From Frigoribacterium sp. Leaf8 (GTDB lineage: Bacteria > Actinomycetota > Actinomycetes > Actinomycetales > Microbacteriaceae): a stretch of DNA of 64,000 nucleotides. The notes below the pieces were generated by a model. The model did no database searches and was not told where the DNA came from. It saw nothing but the letters and a program-made list of their open reading frames with translations. Position 1 is the stretch's first letter; each line of letters starts with the position of its first letter. The DNA is taken from assembly GCF_001421165.1 (NCBI RefSeq), contig NZ_LMKB01000005.1:405671-469670 (forward strand). Direction: 5' to 3'. Made by a program: the position numbers and the translations under genes. Shown piece by piece: positions 1 through 11,162 of this stretch.

Positions 1-81
1 GAACTCCTGCCCCCTGCGCCAGCGCACCCCGACACGCCGCACATCGGCGCCTGCGCCCTACACGAGGCAGGAGTTGCCGAC
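1..81. repeat. Inverted-repeat element, copy A (left end cut by window)
   Basis: Bases 2-11 (aactcctgcc) are the exact reverse complement of bases 66-75, and the right arm continues as caggagttgccgac (68-81). The same pair of ends recurs at 20442-20527, 20636-20719, 56441-56526 and 59734-59829, always with about 55-70 bases between the arms. The interior is not conserved between copies. The window begins inside the left arm, so the full left end is not visible. It lies downstream of the leuA terminator. Its function is unknown. Confidence 0.65.
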
Positions 82-112
82 ACCCGCAGGCGCGAGACAG
101 CCGGCACGACGA

Positions 113-143
113 CGCCCCCGGCACCGCGAGGGCACCGGGGGCG
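113..143 (-). terminator. Putative leuA terminator
   Basis: The arms cgcccccgg (113-121) and ccgggggcg (135-143) can pair over nine G-C base pairs around a 13-base loop. The hairpin sits 20 bases past the leuA stop codon on the minus strand. No U-run follows, as is usual in high-GC actinobacteria. Confidence 0.6.
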
Positions 144-163
144 GGTCGGGTCGGGGCGGCCGC

Positions 164-2131
<1,968 letters not shown>

Positions 2132-4786
2132 TCAGACCACCGTGCGGACGAGCCGCACGACGGCCCCGACCGAGAGGTCGGGCAGGTAGGCGCGGCCTAG
2201 CGCCGTGCCGATGGCCGGGAGCTGCACCGGATCGGGGAACGCCATGACGAGCGGGACGAAGTCGGGCTGGAACTTCTTCTTGAACGCCAGGAGGGTGCGG
2301 AACCCGTAGGCCGGCTCCAGCACGCGCCCGAGGAAGGCGAGCACGCGCTCCGTCTGCGTCGACGGCCCGTCGGACGGCGCACCGCTCGCCAGCGGCGCCG
2401 CCGACAGGCTCAGGAACTCGACGCCCTGCTCCTTCATCGCCAGGGCCGACGAGGCGATGACGAACTCCATGACGCCGTTCATGCTGTCCGGCCGACGCCG
2501 CATGAAGTCGAGCGTCCAGCCGACGACGACCCCGTCGCGCCACGAGGGCAACCAGCTCGTCACGGCCTGGACCGAGTCGTCCTCGTCGAGGGCGAGCATC
2601 AGCGCCACGTCGGGGTCGCGCAACTCGTCGACGCCGCCGAGGGTGAAGCCCATCTCGGGCAGGTCCTTCTCGGCGACCCACTGCTCGCTGATCTCACCGA
2701 TCTGACGGGCGACCGCGGGCCGGAGCTCCGCGTAGCGGGTCCACTCGGCCCGGACCCCGTTCTTGGTCGCGCGGTTGATGCTCGACCGGACGTCCTGCCA
2801 CTTCTTGCCCGTCATCGCGAAGGTGGCCGGGTGCAGCACCGTCTCCTCACCGACGGGCAGCGTCGCCCACCCCATCTCGTCGTAGAGAGGCGAGAGCACG
2901 CCGCGCACGCTGTAGAAGACCGGGGTGAGGCCCTGGTCGTCGCACCACCGGGCGAACTCGCGGGTCACCTCGCCGAGCCGGTCGGCCGCACAGAGCGGCT
3001 CGCCCGTGGTGATCGCGATGCCCGCGACGACGCGATAGGCGACCGCGGCGAGGCCGTCCTCCGTGAACCAGTACCGGTTGCCCTCCCAGAGGGCCATGTG
3101 CGACAGCGTGCCGGGGGTCCCCCGATGGACGATGTCGCGCACCTGGGTGCGCGCCGCGTCGGGACGGACGTCCCCCGGCCGGGTCGCGCCCACCCCGAGC
3201 CCGACCAGGACGACGAGCCACCAGACCGGCCCCACCCACTCGAAGGCGGCCCGGACGAGCCCGCCGTCCGGCACCGGTCCGATGCGGGTGAGCCCGACGA
3301 ACCCGACCGGCACGAAGCGTTCGGGCACGTCCAGCAGCAACGTCCACGGTTCGATCGTCGGGACGAAGGAGGCGCGCCCCAGCCACCCGACGACGGCGAA
3401 CGTCACCGCCAGCACCAGACCCGACAGCACGACGACGAGCGCGAACCGCGGTCGTCGCGTCCCCTCGGCACCGACGCCGAAATGACGGCGCAGGAGGAAC
3501 AGTCCGAGGGCCACCGCGGCCGGCACGGCGACCGCCAGCCCGGCGAGCACCACCCTCTCGACCACGTGTCGGGGCTGGTCGACCACCGGATCGGTCGTGA
3601 CGGGCAGCACCACGTAGTACAGACCGGCGAAGAGGGCGAGGAGCCCGTTGACCGCGACGGCCACGTCGAGGGCGAGGCGACGACCCCGCCGCAGGTACCA
3701 GGCGCAGAGCAGCAGCACGGCCAGCGGCAGCAGGCTCAGCAGGACCGTCGGGACGGTGTCGATGCCGGCGAGGGCCGCGGCGCGCGCGCAAGCTCCGATC
3801 GGAGGCGCGTGCCGGTCCGGTGCGCCCTGTCCCGCGGCCGCGCACGCGGCCGAGAGCGATCGCCCGGGGAGGACGTCGCGGAACAGCATGCCGAGGGGCG
3901 AGAGGGCCCCGATCGGGCTGCGGGTGAGGAGGGTCAGGACGGGACCCAGCGCGGTCACCGCGACGATGGTCGACGCGAGGCGGCGTACCTCGTGGTGCGA
4001 ACTGCGCGACCAGCCTCGTTCGGCGGGGCGACCGGTCAGCACCACCCCGAACGCGAGCCCGACGAGGGCGCCGATCAGCGCGTAGAGACCGGCCGGGTGC
4101 CCGTCGTAGAGCACGAAGGCGAACACGCACGAGAATCCGACCAGCCGGATGCGCCGTCGCCAGAGGGGTCCGGAGAACGCGCTGCCGGTCATGATCGTGC
4201 CGAGGGCGGGGGTGAGCGGGTGGAGGGTGGACTCGGCCGCCACCTCGAGGGCCCAGGTCTCGCCGACCGCCTGCCCCAGGGCCTGCACCGCCACGCCGAC
4301 CCCAGTCGCGACGACGGCCGTCACCAGGTAGGCGGCCACCGTGCGGGACCAGCCCATGCGACGCTCGGCGGTGCCCACGAGGACGAGCACGCCGACCACG
4401 GCCAGGACGAGCTGCGCGGGACTGCCGGCGAAGAACACCGAGCCGACGACGAGCAGCCATGAGGTGCGGTCCTCGAAGGGGTCGAGCCCTGCTCCGACGA
4501 GGTCGCGCAGCCGCTCGCTCGGCGCATGCGTCACGCTGCCCGAGGCGAGCGCGAGCACGACGAGCAGCAGCGCGAGGGTGAGACTGACGGGACGGCCGCC
4601 GACGAACGCCACCACGCGGGTCGCGACGCCGTCCACGAACCGGCGCGCACGCCCCGGCTCGTGGGGGTCGGGCTCGTGGGGTGCCGGCCCGGGGGGTGCC
4701 GTCGTGGAGGCCGTCGGCACCGTCGGTGCGCCGGCGCCGGCGTCGGCCCCGGCACCGGCGTCGGCTCCGGCCAGCTCGCCGCTCAC
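2132..4786 (-). CDS. MprF/LPG-synthase-like membrane protein (DUF2156)
   Basis: This is an 884-residue integral membrane protein. After an Ala/Gly-rich start come many hydrophobic segments (about residues 60-520), the first block rhomboid-like in style. The soluble C-terminal third (about 540-884) resembles the GNAT-fold catalytic domain of lysylphosphatidylglycerol synthases (DUF2156), with a recognisable KKWQDVRSSINRATKNG stretch and the end KKFQPDF-PLVMAFPDP. The family moves aminoacyl groups from tRNA to lipid and flips the product, reducing cationic-peptide binding; the substrate here is unknown. The GTG start at 4786 overlaps the stop of the upstream esterase gene by four bases (GTGA), indicating translational coupling. 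Confidence 0.8.
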   Translation of the reverse strand: MSGELAGADAGAGADAGAGAPTVPTASTTAPPGPAPHEPDPHEPGRARRFVDGVATRVVAFVGGRPVSLTLALLLVVLALASGSVTHAPSERLRDLVGAGLDPFEDRTSWLLVVGSVFFAGSPAQLVLAVVGVLVLVGTAERRMGWSRTVAAYLVTAVVATGVGVAVQALGQAVGETWALEVAAESTLHPLTPALGTIMTGSAFSGPLWRRRIRLVGFSCVFAFVLYDGHPAGLYALIGALVGLAFGVVLTGRPAERGWSRSSHHEVRRLASTIVAVTALGPVLTLLTRSPIGALSPLGMLFRDVLPGRSLSAACAAAGQGAPDRHAPPIGACARAAALAGIDTVPTVLLSLLPLAVLLLCAWYLRRGRRLALDVAVAVNGLLALFAGLYYVVLPVTTDPVVDQPRHVVERVVLAGLAVAVPAAVALGLFLLRRHFGVGAEGTRRPRFALVVVLSGLVLAVTFAVVGWLGRASFVPTIEPWTLLLDVPERFVPVGFVGLTRIGPVPDGGLVRAAFEWVGPVWWLVVLVGLGVGATRPGDVRPDAARTQVRDIVHRGTPGTLSHMALWEGNRYWFTEDGLAAVAYRVVAGIAITTGEPLCAADRLGEVTREFARWCDDQGLTPVFYSVRGVLSPLYDEMGWATLPVGEETVLHPATFAMTGKKWQDVRSSINRATKNGVRAEWTRYAELRPAVARQIGEISEQWVAEKDLPEMGFTLGGVDELRDPDVALMLALDEDDSVQAVTSWLPSWRDGVVVGWTLDFMRRRPDSMNGVMEFVIASSALAMKEQGVEFLSLSAAPLASGAPSDGPSTQTERVLAFLGRVLEPAYGFRTLLAFKKKFQPDFVPLVMAFPDPVQLPAIGTALGRAYLPDLSVGAVVRLVRTVV

Positions 4787-6114
4787 GGTGTCTGCACCGT
4801 CGCACTCAGGCCGAGGCGCGGGTAGAACTGTCCGATGCCGTGGGCGAAGCCGTTCGTCGCGGTCGTCCAGTCGTGCCCGCTGCCCGGGGACACGTAGCGC
4901 GTCACCGTCATGCCGGCCTTCGCCGCGGCCGCCGAGTTCGCGGTCATGATCTGGCCGTACCGACCGTCCGTGGCACCGACGGCGAAGAACGCCGCGGTGT
5001 CCGCGTAGGGCCCGTGCGCGGCCATGATCGCCTGCGGTCGGGCCGCCTCGTAGGCCGCTCGGTTCCCGGCGAAGCCCTGGTCGATCGTGGTCTTCTCGTC
5101 GCCGATCGAGGGGCCGAGCTCACCCGACACGTCGATGAAGGTCGAGAACAGGTCGGGCCGCGCCGACGCGAACTGGATCGAGCAGGTGCCCCCCTGCGAG
5201 AACCCACCGATCGCCCATGCCCGTGGCCCGGTGGCGACGTGGAAGTGACTCGTCATGTAGTCGACCACATCGGTGGTGATGTAGGTGGCGCTGTTGCCCA
5301 GGGCGCCGTCGACGCACATCGGGTTGTGGGCGTCGGCGCTCAGCTGGTCGGGCACGACGACGATCGGCGCGAGCCCGTGGTTCTTCGCCGCGAAGGCGTC
5401 CAGGGTCTCGACGAGGTGGCCGGCCGTGATCACCGAACTCGGTTCGGCCGGTTGTCCCGAGAGCATGATCATCACGGGAAGGGCGGGGGCGTCGGCCACG
5501 AGGGCCGCCGGGGGCAGGTAGACGACGGCGTCACGGGCGGGGAAGTGCGAGACGGCGCCGGGGATGGCCACGCTGCCGTACCGTCCCACGGCCGGGAGGT
5601 CGGCGGGGGCCTTCCAGGTCGACCAGAGGGTCGGGTCGAACTCCGTCGAGCCGGGCGAGGCGGACGGAGGCGCGGCGGCGGTCGCCGGGAGGGCGGGCAC
5701 CTCGTCCCGACCGAGCGCCTGGGACAGGTTCTGGTAGACGCTGCCGTCCCGGTTCAGGGCGAGGCCCCCGGACAGGGCGAAGACCAGGACGGACAGGACG
5801 GCCACGATCTTCCGCCACCACCGGGTGCGGAACAGGTTGACGACGACGACAGCGACGCCGGCGACCACGGCGGCGACCCAGAGGCGATCCACCCAGGTGG
5901 GTGACAGGCCCAGCACGTCGCGTACGTCGCCGAGCCACCAGGTCGCGAGGGCGCCGAGGCCGGCCCCGAGCAGGACCGCGAGGGCGATCCACCGCCACCA
6001 CGTGCGTCGGGTCCGCGGGCGGACGAGGAGCCCGACGGCGACGAGGGCGGCGACGACGTCCACCGTCAGCAGCATCGTCGTGGACAAGAGCGGAACCGAC
6101 AGCAACCAGTCCAT
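4783..6114 (-). CDS. Membrane-anchored alpha/beta-hydrolase, esterase family
   Basis: The product has 443 residues. The N-terminal 120 hold about four membrane segments. The remainder is an esterase-D/antigen-85-type alpha/beta hydrolase, with nucleophile elbow GGFSQGG and a C-terminal GSGHDW that would supply the catalytic His. I chose the ATG at 6114 (MDWLLSVPLL) over the in-frame upstream GTG/ATG because the membrane region begins there and GAAAG lies upstream. The active site probably faces outside. It is coupled to the MprF-like gene by a four-base overlap, hinting that the pair acts on envelope lipids. The substrate is unknown. Confidence 0.8.
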   Translation of the reverse strand: MDWLLSVPLLSTTMLLTVDVVAALVAVGLLVRPRTRRTWWRWIALAVLLGAGLGALATWWLGDVRDVLGLSPTWVDRLWVAAVVAGVAVVVVNLFRTRWWRKIVAVLSVLVFALSGGLALNRDGSVYQNLSQALGRDEVPALPATAAAPPSASPGSTEFDPTLWSTWKAPADLPAVGRYGSVAIPGAVSHFPARDAVVYLPPAALVADAPALPVMIMLSGQPAEPSSVITAGHLVETLDAFAAKNHGLAPIVVVPDQLSADAHNPMCVDGALGNSATYITTDVVDYMTSHFHVATGPRAWAIGGFSQGGTCSIQFASARPDLFSTFIDVSGELGPSIGDEKTTIDQGFAGNRAAYEAARPQAIMAAHGPYADTAAFFAVGATDGRYGQIMTANSAAAAKAGMTVTRYVSPGSGHDWTTATNGFAHGIGQFYPRLGLSATVQTP

Positions 6115-6308
6115 GCGAGAGCTTCTTTCGGCGGAGGATCGGGGTGATGGCCACCCAGGTGACACTCTGCCGCCTCGGAGTCTCTCGACACGAGCCGTGC
6201 CGCCCGGTCTCAGCAGCCTCATCAGGTGTGATCAGCCACCACACGGCACCGACACGTCGCACCGGGGCGCCCCGTCGGCGACGGCCGTGGCAGCCCGCTC
6301 CAGCCGAA

Positions 6309-7001
6309 CTACTCGGCGAGCCCGTGTTCGTACGCGTAGACCACCAGTTGCACCCGGTCGCGCAGGGACAACTTCGACAGGACCCGACTGATGTGGGTCT
6401 TGACCGTCGCCTCGCTGAGGAACTCCCGCGACGCGATCTCGGCGTTGCTGAGGCCCCGCGCCGCGAGGTCGAAGATGTCACGTTCCCGGGTGGTCAGGGT
6501 GCCGAACGACGCGGGCACGGCCCGGGCGCGTGAGGCCCGGCCGTCGAAGTGCTCGAAGAGTTCACGCGTGGCCGACGCCGCGATCACGGCGTTGCCCGCG
6601 TGCACGGTGCGGATCGCGGCGAGCAGGAACTCGGGGTCGGCGTCCTTGAGGACGAAGCCGCTCGCGCCTCCCCGGATGGCGCGGGTGGCGGCCTCGTCGA
6701 GGTCGAAGGTCGTCAGCACGATGATGCGCGGCGGGCGACGGGAGGCCGTCTCGGCCTGCGCCAGGACGGCGGTGGTGGCCGCGATGCCGTCCATCACCGG
6801 CATGCGGATGTCCATGAGGACGACGTCGGGAGCGGTGCGCCCGACCATCGCCACGCCCTCCTCGCCGTTGCTGGCCTCGCCGACGAACTCGAGGTCGGGC
6901 TGCGAGCCGACCAGCATCTTGATGCCTGCACGGAACAGGGCCTGGTCGTCGACCAGGGCGACGCGGATGGGTGCCGTCGAACGGCCGGGCATGTCGATCA
7001 T
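6309..7001 (-). CDS. LuxR/NarL-family response regulator
   Basis: The product has 230 residues. An N-terminal receiver domain has the acidic pair DD (18-19), phospho-acceptor Asp64 in VVLMDIRMP, and the conserved Lys in VLKDA. A C-terminal LuxR-type helix-turn-helix follows (LTTRERDIFDLAARGLSN..., about 165-225). It is the DNA-binding partner of the sensor kinase encoded just upstream; the ATG overlaps the kinase stop by four bases (ATGA). Target genes are not evident. The downstream esterase gene on the same strand, 194 bases away, is one possible target. Confidence 0.93.
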   Translation of the reverse strand: MIDMPGRSTAPIRVALVDDQALFRAGIKMLVGSQPDLEFVGEASNGEEGVAMVGRTAPDVVLMDIRMPVMDGIAATTAVLAQAETASRRPPRIIVLTTFDLDEAATRAIRGGASGFVLKDADPEFLLAAIRTVHAGNAVIAASATRELFEHFDGRASRARAVPASFGTLTTRERDIFDLAARGLSNAEIASREFLSEATVKTHISRVLSKLSLRDRVQLVVYAYEHGLAE

Positions 7002-8260
7002 CGGATGCGTACCTCTTGGGTCAGTGCCAGGGTCGGCACGATGGCGTGGACGACGAAGCGTCCGTCGGCGTTCTGGGTGGTGAGCGAGCCGCCCGCCAGG
7101 GTGGCGCGCTCCCGCATGCCGTCGAGCCCGTGGCCGCCCCGCCGCTCGTCGCCGGACGTGTCGAGCGGACGCGTCGGCGGCCGCACGACGTTGGAGATCA
7201 CGAGGTGCAACGCCTCGTAGCGCCAGTCGAAGTGGAGGCCGACGGGCTGGTCGACGGCACCGTGACGCAGGACGTTGGTCAGGCTCTCCTGCACGATGCG
7301 GAACACGGCGAGCTGCCGGTTGGTCCCGAGGACCTGCGGTTCGCCGGTCACGAGCAGGTCGACCGTGAGACCCGACCCGCGCATCTGGTCGAGCAGACGG
7401 TCGAGGTCGCCGAGGGCGGGCTGGGGCGCCTCGCCCTGGCTGTGCCGCAGTTGACCCAGCAGCACCCGGACGTCGCCGAGGGCCTCCCGCGCCGTCGTGG
7501 CGATCGTCGTGAGCGCCCCGTCGACCGAGGTCGGGTCGACCCGGGCGGCGTACCGGGCCCCGTCGGCCTGGGCGATGACGACGGCCAGCGAGTGGGCGAC
7601 GACGTCGTGCATGTCCCGGGCGATCCGGTTGCGTTCCTGCTCGACGGCGATGTCCCGCTCGGCCCGGGCGGCCTCGCGTTCGGCCCGCGCGGCGTCGTTC
7701 TCGGCCCGGGCGGTCTCGCGCTCGGCGATGAGCCGCGCCTCACGGCTGAGCCGCTCGGACCATCGCGCCCGGGCCAGCAGTCCCCCGGCCCAGGGCAGAC
7801 CGAGCAGGGCGAGGAATCCGAGGAGGCTGATCCCCAGCTGCAGGAGGATGCGGACGACGTCGGTCACCGCATAGATGTCGTAGTCGACGCCAAACAGGCT
7901 CTGCTGCACGAACGAGAGGTAAAAGGTGCCCAGGAGGGCACCCACGCCCACGGAGACCAGGCCCGCCCACTTCACCCGGTTCGTCCCGTACGCCGCCGTG
8001 GCGTACAGCACCGCGCAGATCGCGAGGTTCGTGACACCGGGCGTGCTGCCCGTGATCATCTGGGACGCGGCGACCAGCCAGGCGAGGGTCAGGGCGAGCC
8101 CCGGCGACAGGCGGCGCAGGGCGAACGTGACCGTCATGCCCAGCACGACGAACGGGGTCGTCACGACCCCGTCGGACAACACCAGGCCGACCACGCCGAG
8201 CAGGAACGCCGCCGACAGGTCGACGGCGACCTGGTAGGGCGCGAGGCGTCGGAAGATCAC
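6998..8260 (-). CDS. Two-component sensor histidine kinase (NarL-type partner)
   Basis: The product has 420 residues. The first ~150 contain about five or six hydrophobic membrane helices. A charged coiled-coil follows, rich in RAERE/RAEND repeats (about 185-220). Then comes the HisKA_3 phosphorylation motif RIARDMHDVVAHSL (His about residue 230) and a C-terminal HATPase domain (GHGLDGMRERATLAGG). The extracellular loops are short, so the stimulus may be sensed within the membrane. The GTG at 8260 is preceded by TACGGT and six bases, the leaderless arrangement. It forms an operon with the response regulator. Confidence 0.93.
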   Translation of the reverse strand: MIFRRLAPYQVAVDLSAAFLLGVVGLVLSDGVVTTPFVVLGMTVTFALRRLSPGLALTLAWLVAASQMITGSTPGVTNLAICAVLYATAAYGTNRVKWAGLVSVGVGALLGTFYLSFVQQSLFGVDYDIYAVTDVVRILLQLGISLLGFLALLGLPWAGGLLARARWSERLSREARLIAERETARAENDAARAEREAARAERDIAVEQERNRIARDMHDVVAHSLAVVIAQADGARYAARVDPTSVDGALTTIATTAREALGDVRVLLGQLRHSQGEAPQPALGDLDRLLDQMRGSGLTVDLLVTGEPQVLGTNRQLAVFRIVQESLTNVLRHGAVDQPVGLHFDWRYEALHLVISNVVRPPTRPLDTSGDERRGGHGLDGMRERATLAGGSLTTQNADGRFVVHAIVPTLALTQEVRIR

Positions 8261-8266
8261 CCGACC

Positions 8267-8272
8267 ACCGTA
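8267..8272 (-). promoter_or_regulatory. -10 element of the two-component operon
   Basis: The minus strand reads TACGGT-ggtcgg-GTG. The TANNNT hexamer with six bases to the start codon predicts a leaderless transcript and supports the start at 8260. No -35 box is clear. Confidence 0.5.
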
Positions 8273-8279
8273 CGACCTA

Positions 8280-8305
8280 CGGCGGCCCGTCCGGGGCGGC
8301 CGCCG
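8280..8305 (-). terminator. Putative terminator of the hrcA-era gene cluster
   Basis: The arms cggcggcc (8280-8287) and ggccgccg (8298-8305) pair around a ten-base loop, about 90 bases past the era stop codon on the minus strand. It is GC-rich without a U-run. Confidence 0.4.
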
Positions 8306-8394
8306 TGCGCGAACGACCTCGGGACCACCACGATCATCCGCAGGGACGAGGACGACCCTTTAGCCCGGGACGGCCGGACGACCGGGAGGGGGCG

Positions 8395-9333
8395 TCAGAA
8401 CCCCAGTCGACCGAGCTGCTTCGGGTCGCGCTGCCAGTCCTTGGCGACCTTCACCCGGATCGAGAGGAACACCTGCTTGCCGACGAGCGGCTCGATCTGC
8501 GCGCGGGCACGCTCGCCCACCTCGCGCAGGCGCTGACCGCCCTTGCCGATGACGATGGCCTTCTGGCTGTCGCGCTCGACGAAGAGGTTGGCGTAGATCT
8601 CGAGGAGGTCCTTGTCGTCACGCTCGACCATGTCGTCGATGGTCACCGCGAGCGAGTGCGGCAGCTCGTCCTGCACGCCCTCGAGCGCGGCCTCGCGGAC
8701 GTACTCGGCCACCCGGTCGGTCAGGCCTTCTTCGGTGACCGCATCGGACGGGTAGAGGGGCTGTGACAGCGGCATGAGCTTGATCAGCTCGGCCGTGAGG
8801 ACGTCGAGCTGCACGTCGCTGACCGCGGACAGCGGGATGATGGCCTCCCAGTCGCGCAGACGGCTGACCGCGAGCAACTGCTCGGCGACGGCCGGCCGCG
8901 ACGTGGCGTCGGTCTTGGTGACGATCGCGACCTTCTTGGCCCGCGGGTACTGGTCGAGCTGCTCGTTGATGAACCGGTCCCCCGGCCCGAGCTTCTCGTC
9001 GGCCGGCACGCAGAACCCGATCACGTCGACGTCGCCGAGGGTGGTCTGGACGATGTCGTTGAGCCTCTCGCCGAGCAGCGTGCGCGGACGGTGCATGCCC
9101 GGGGTGTCGACCAGGACGAGCTGGCCGGTCGCCTGGTGCACGATGCCGCGGATCGCTCGTCGAGTCGTCTGCGGCTTCGACGAGGTGATGGCCACCTTCT
9201 GCCCCACGAGGGCGTTGGTCAGCGTCGACTTGCCGACGTTGGGCCGCCCGACGAACGAGACGAACCCCGCGCGGTAGGTCGACCCCCGAGGAGGCGCGGC
9301 CGAGGGGGTGAGGTCGTCTCCGGTGGTCGACAT
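8395..9333 (-). CDS. era: GTPase Era
   Basis: Era is an essential Ras-like GTPase that binds the 3' end of 16S rRNA and aids 30S assembly. The 312-residue product shows G1 GRPNVGKST, G3 DTPGMHRP and G4 TKTD in the N-terminal domain. The C-terminal KH domain carries IVIGKGGQRLREVGERAR. The ATG at 9333 has GAAAGG at a good distance; the frame is open further upstream but without similarity. Codons in the non-conserved N-terminal linker (AAPPRG) are formed by a copy of the dispersed CCGCGCCTCCTC motif. It is last in a cluster of ribosome-maturation genes. Confidence 0.96.
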   Translation of the reverse strand: MSTTGDDLTPSAAPPRGSTYRAGFVSFVGRPNVGKSTLTNALVGQKVAITSSKPQTTRRAIRGIVHQATGQLVLVDTPGMHRPRTLLGERLNDIVQTTLGDVDVIGFCVPADEKLGPGDRFINEQLDQYPRAKKVAIVTKTDATSRPAVAEQLLAVSRLRDWEAIIPLSAVSDVQLDVLTAELIKLMPLSQPLYPSDAVTEEGLTDRVAEYVREAALEGVQDELPHSLAVTIDDMVERDDKDLLEIYANLFVERDSQKAIVIGKGGQRLREVGERARAQIEPLVGKQVFLSIRVKVAKDWQRDPKQLGRLGF

Positions 9334-9394
9334 GGGGGCCTTTCGTGAACGTGCGGGAACGGGTGGGAGGTGGAGGGTCGCGACGACCGGACGC

Positions 9395-10693
9395 TCAGTC
9401 GTCGCGAGCGGCGTCGGCGAACGCGGCCTGGGCGTCCGCGAGGTCGGGATCGCGCTCGACGAGCACGGTCTGCAGGTCGTGCCGACGCCCCTCGGTGCGG
9501 TCGGCCGTGAGGACGAGGCCCGACACGCGGACGACCGAGCCCTGCTCGGGCAGGCGTCCCAGGACCTTGGTGAGCAGCCCTCCCACCGAGTCCACGTCGT
9601 CGTCGTCGAGTTCGAGGCCGAAGAGATCGCCGAGCTCGTCGACGGGGAGACGGGCACTCACCCGGAAGACCCCCGCGGAGACCTCGCGTTGCGGGGCGAC
9701 CTCGCGGTCGTACTCGTCGCTGATGTCGCCGACGAGTTCTTCGATGAGGTCCTCGAGCGTGACGAGGCCGGCGATGCCGCCGTACTCGTCCACGACCATC
9801 GCGAGATGGTTCTTGTCGAGCTGCATCTGCCGGAGGGCGTCGTCGGCCTTCTTGGACTCGGGCACGAAGACGGCCGGGCGGGCGAGCGTCGTCACCGGGG
9901 CCGAGTCGTCGCCGCTGTGCTCGTGCAACCGCCGGGCGAGGTCGCGCAGGTAGACGATCCCGACGACGTCGTCGGAGTCGCGACCGACGACCGGGACCCG
10001 CGACACGCCCCGACCGAGGAAGAGGCTCATCGCCGAACCGACCGACGCGGTGGCGTCGAGGGTGACCATGTCGGTGCGGGGCACCATCACCTCACGGACC
10101 ACCGTGTCGCTGAACTCGAAGATCGAGTGGATGAGCTCGCGGTCGTCCTCCTCGAGGACGTCGAGCTCGGTGGCTTCGTCGACCATGCTGAGCAACTGCT
10201 CTTCGGAGGAGAACGACGCGCTGCGCGGACGTCCGGGGGTCACCCGGTTGCCGACCGCCACCAGGGCGTCGGCCAGGGGCCCGAGCACGACCCGGACGAA
10301 CCGCACGAGACCCGAGGTCAGACGCACGAGGCCGCGGGCGTGGGCCCGGCCGACGCTGCGCGGGCTGGAGCCCACGAGGACGAACGACACGACCGTCATG
10401 ATGAGAGCCGAGAGCAGCAGGGCCAGCCACCACGGCTCGACCGAGAAGGCGAACGACAGCGACACGAGGACGGCCGCCGACGTCTCGGCGAGGATGCGCA
10501 CGAAGTTGACGGCGTTGACGTGCGCCCCGACGTCGGCGGCGATGGCGGTCAACGCCGTCGCGTGACGCGGATCGTCGTCCGCCTCGTCGAGGAGGTCCTG
10601 GCGGCTGAGGACGCCGAGTGCGGAGTCGGCGGCGGCCAGGAGGCCGCCGAAGACCACCAGGAAGACCGCCACGACGACGAAGACCGTGACCAT
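9395..10693 (-). CDS. CNNM/CorC-like transporter with CBS pair
   Basis: This is a 432-residue membrane protein of the hemolysin C/CNNM family. A DUF21 transmembrane domain (about 1-180) is followed by tandem CBS domains (about 195-325, with VMVPRTDMVTLD and VVDEYGGIAGLVTLEDLIEELVGDI split around them). A C-terminal CorC/HlyC FAD-like domain completes it. The family is linked to Mg2+/Co2+ handling. It starts at ATG 10693, seven bases after the ybeY stop, and clearly belongs to the same operon, as in many actinobacteria. Confidence 0.9.
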   Translation of the reverse strand: MVTVFVVVAVFLVVFGGLLAAADSALGVLSRQDLLDEADDDPRHATALTAIAADVGAHVNAVNFVRILAETSAAVLVSLSFAFSVEPWWLALLLSALIMTVVSFVLVGSSPRSVGRAHARGLVRLTSGLVRFVRVVLGPLADALVAVGNRVTPGRPRSASFSSEEQLLSMVDEATELDVLEEDDRELIHSIFEFSDTVVREVMVPRTDMVTLDATASVGSAMSLFLGRGVSRVPVVGRDSDDVVGIVYLRDLARRLHEHSGDDSAPVTTLARPAVFVPESKKADDALRQMQLDKNHLAMVVDEYGGIAGLVTLEDLIEELVGDISDEYDREVAPQREVSAGVFRVSARLPVDELGDLFGLELDDDDVDSVGGLLTKVLGRLPEQGSVVRVSGLVLTADRTEGRRHDLQTVLVERDPDLADAQAAFADAARDD

Positions 10694-10700
10694 CACGGCG

Positions 10701-11162
10701 TCACCGACTCGTGTCGGACGCGGCGAAGGCCGCGAGGATCTCGCGCTGCAGACCGAACATCTCACGCTCGTCGTCGGGTTCGGCGTGGTCGAAACCGAGG
10801 AGGTGCAGGATGCCGTGACAGGTGAGGAGCAGCATCTCGTCGAGCGGGCTGTGCCCGGCCGTGGCGGCCTGGGCCACGGCCACCTGCGGACACACGACGA
10901 TGTCGCCGAGCAGGCCGGCCGGCGTGGGTTCGTCTTCGGTGCCGGGGCGCAGTTCGTCCATCGGGAAGCTCAGCACGTCGGTCGGACCGGGTTCGTCCAT
11001 CCACTGGACGTGGAGCTGCTCCATCGCCGCCTCGTCGACGAACACGATCGCGAGTTCGGCCTCGGGGTGCACGTGCATCTGGTCGAGCGCGAAGGTGGCC
11101 AGACGTTGGATCGTGGCCTCGTCGACCTCGACGGCGGATTCGTTGGCGACCTCGATGCTCAC
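10701..11162 (-). CDS. ybeY: Endoribonuclease YbeY
   Basis: YbeY is a metal-dependent RNase needed for 16S rRNA 3'-end maturation and ribosome quality control. The product has 153 residues, the usual length. The zinc-binding signature HGILHLLGFDH lies near residue 118. The start is GTG at 11162, overlapping the PhoH stop by four bases (GTGA). PhoH-YbeY adjacency is widely conserved, which strengthens both calls. Confidence 0.96.
   Translation of the reverse strand: MSIEVANESAVEVDEATIQRLATFALDQMHVHPEAELAIVFVDEAAMEQLHVQWMDEPGPTDVLSFPMDELRPGTEDEPTPAGLLGDIVVCPQVAVAQAATAGHSPLDEMLLLTCHGILHLLGFDHAEPDDEREMFGLQREILAAFAASDTSR

Noticed and set aside
2847-4805. 652-codon frame on the minus strand over the MprF-like gene
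   Set aside because: It is the same strand in another frame, with Arg/Gly/Pro-rich translation and no membrane pattern. The 884-residue frame has clear hydrophobic helices and a catalytic domain.
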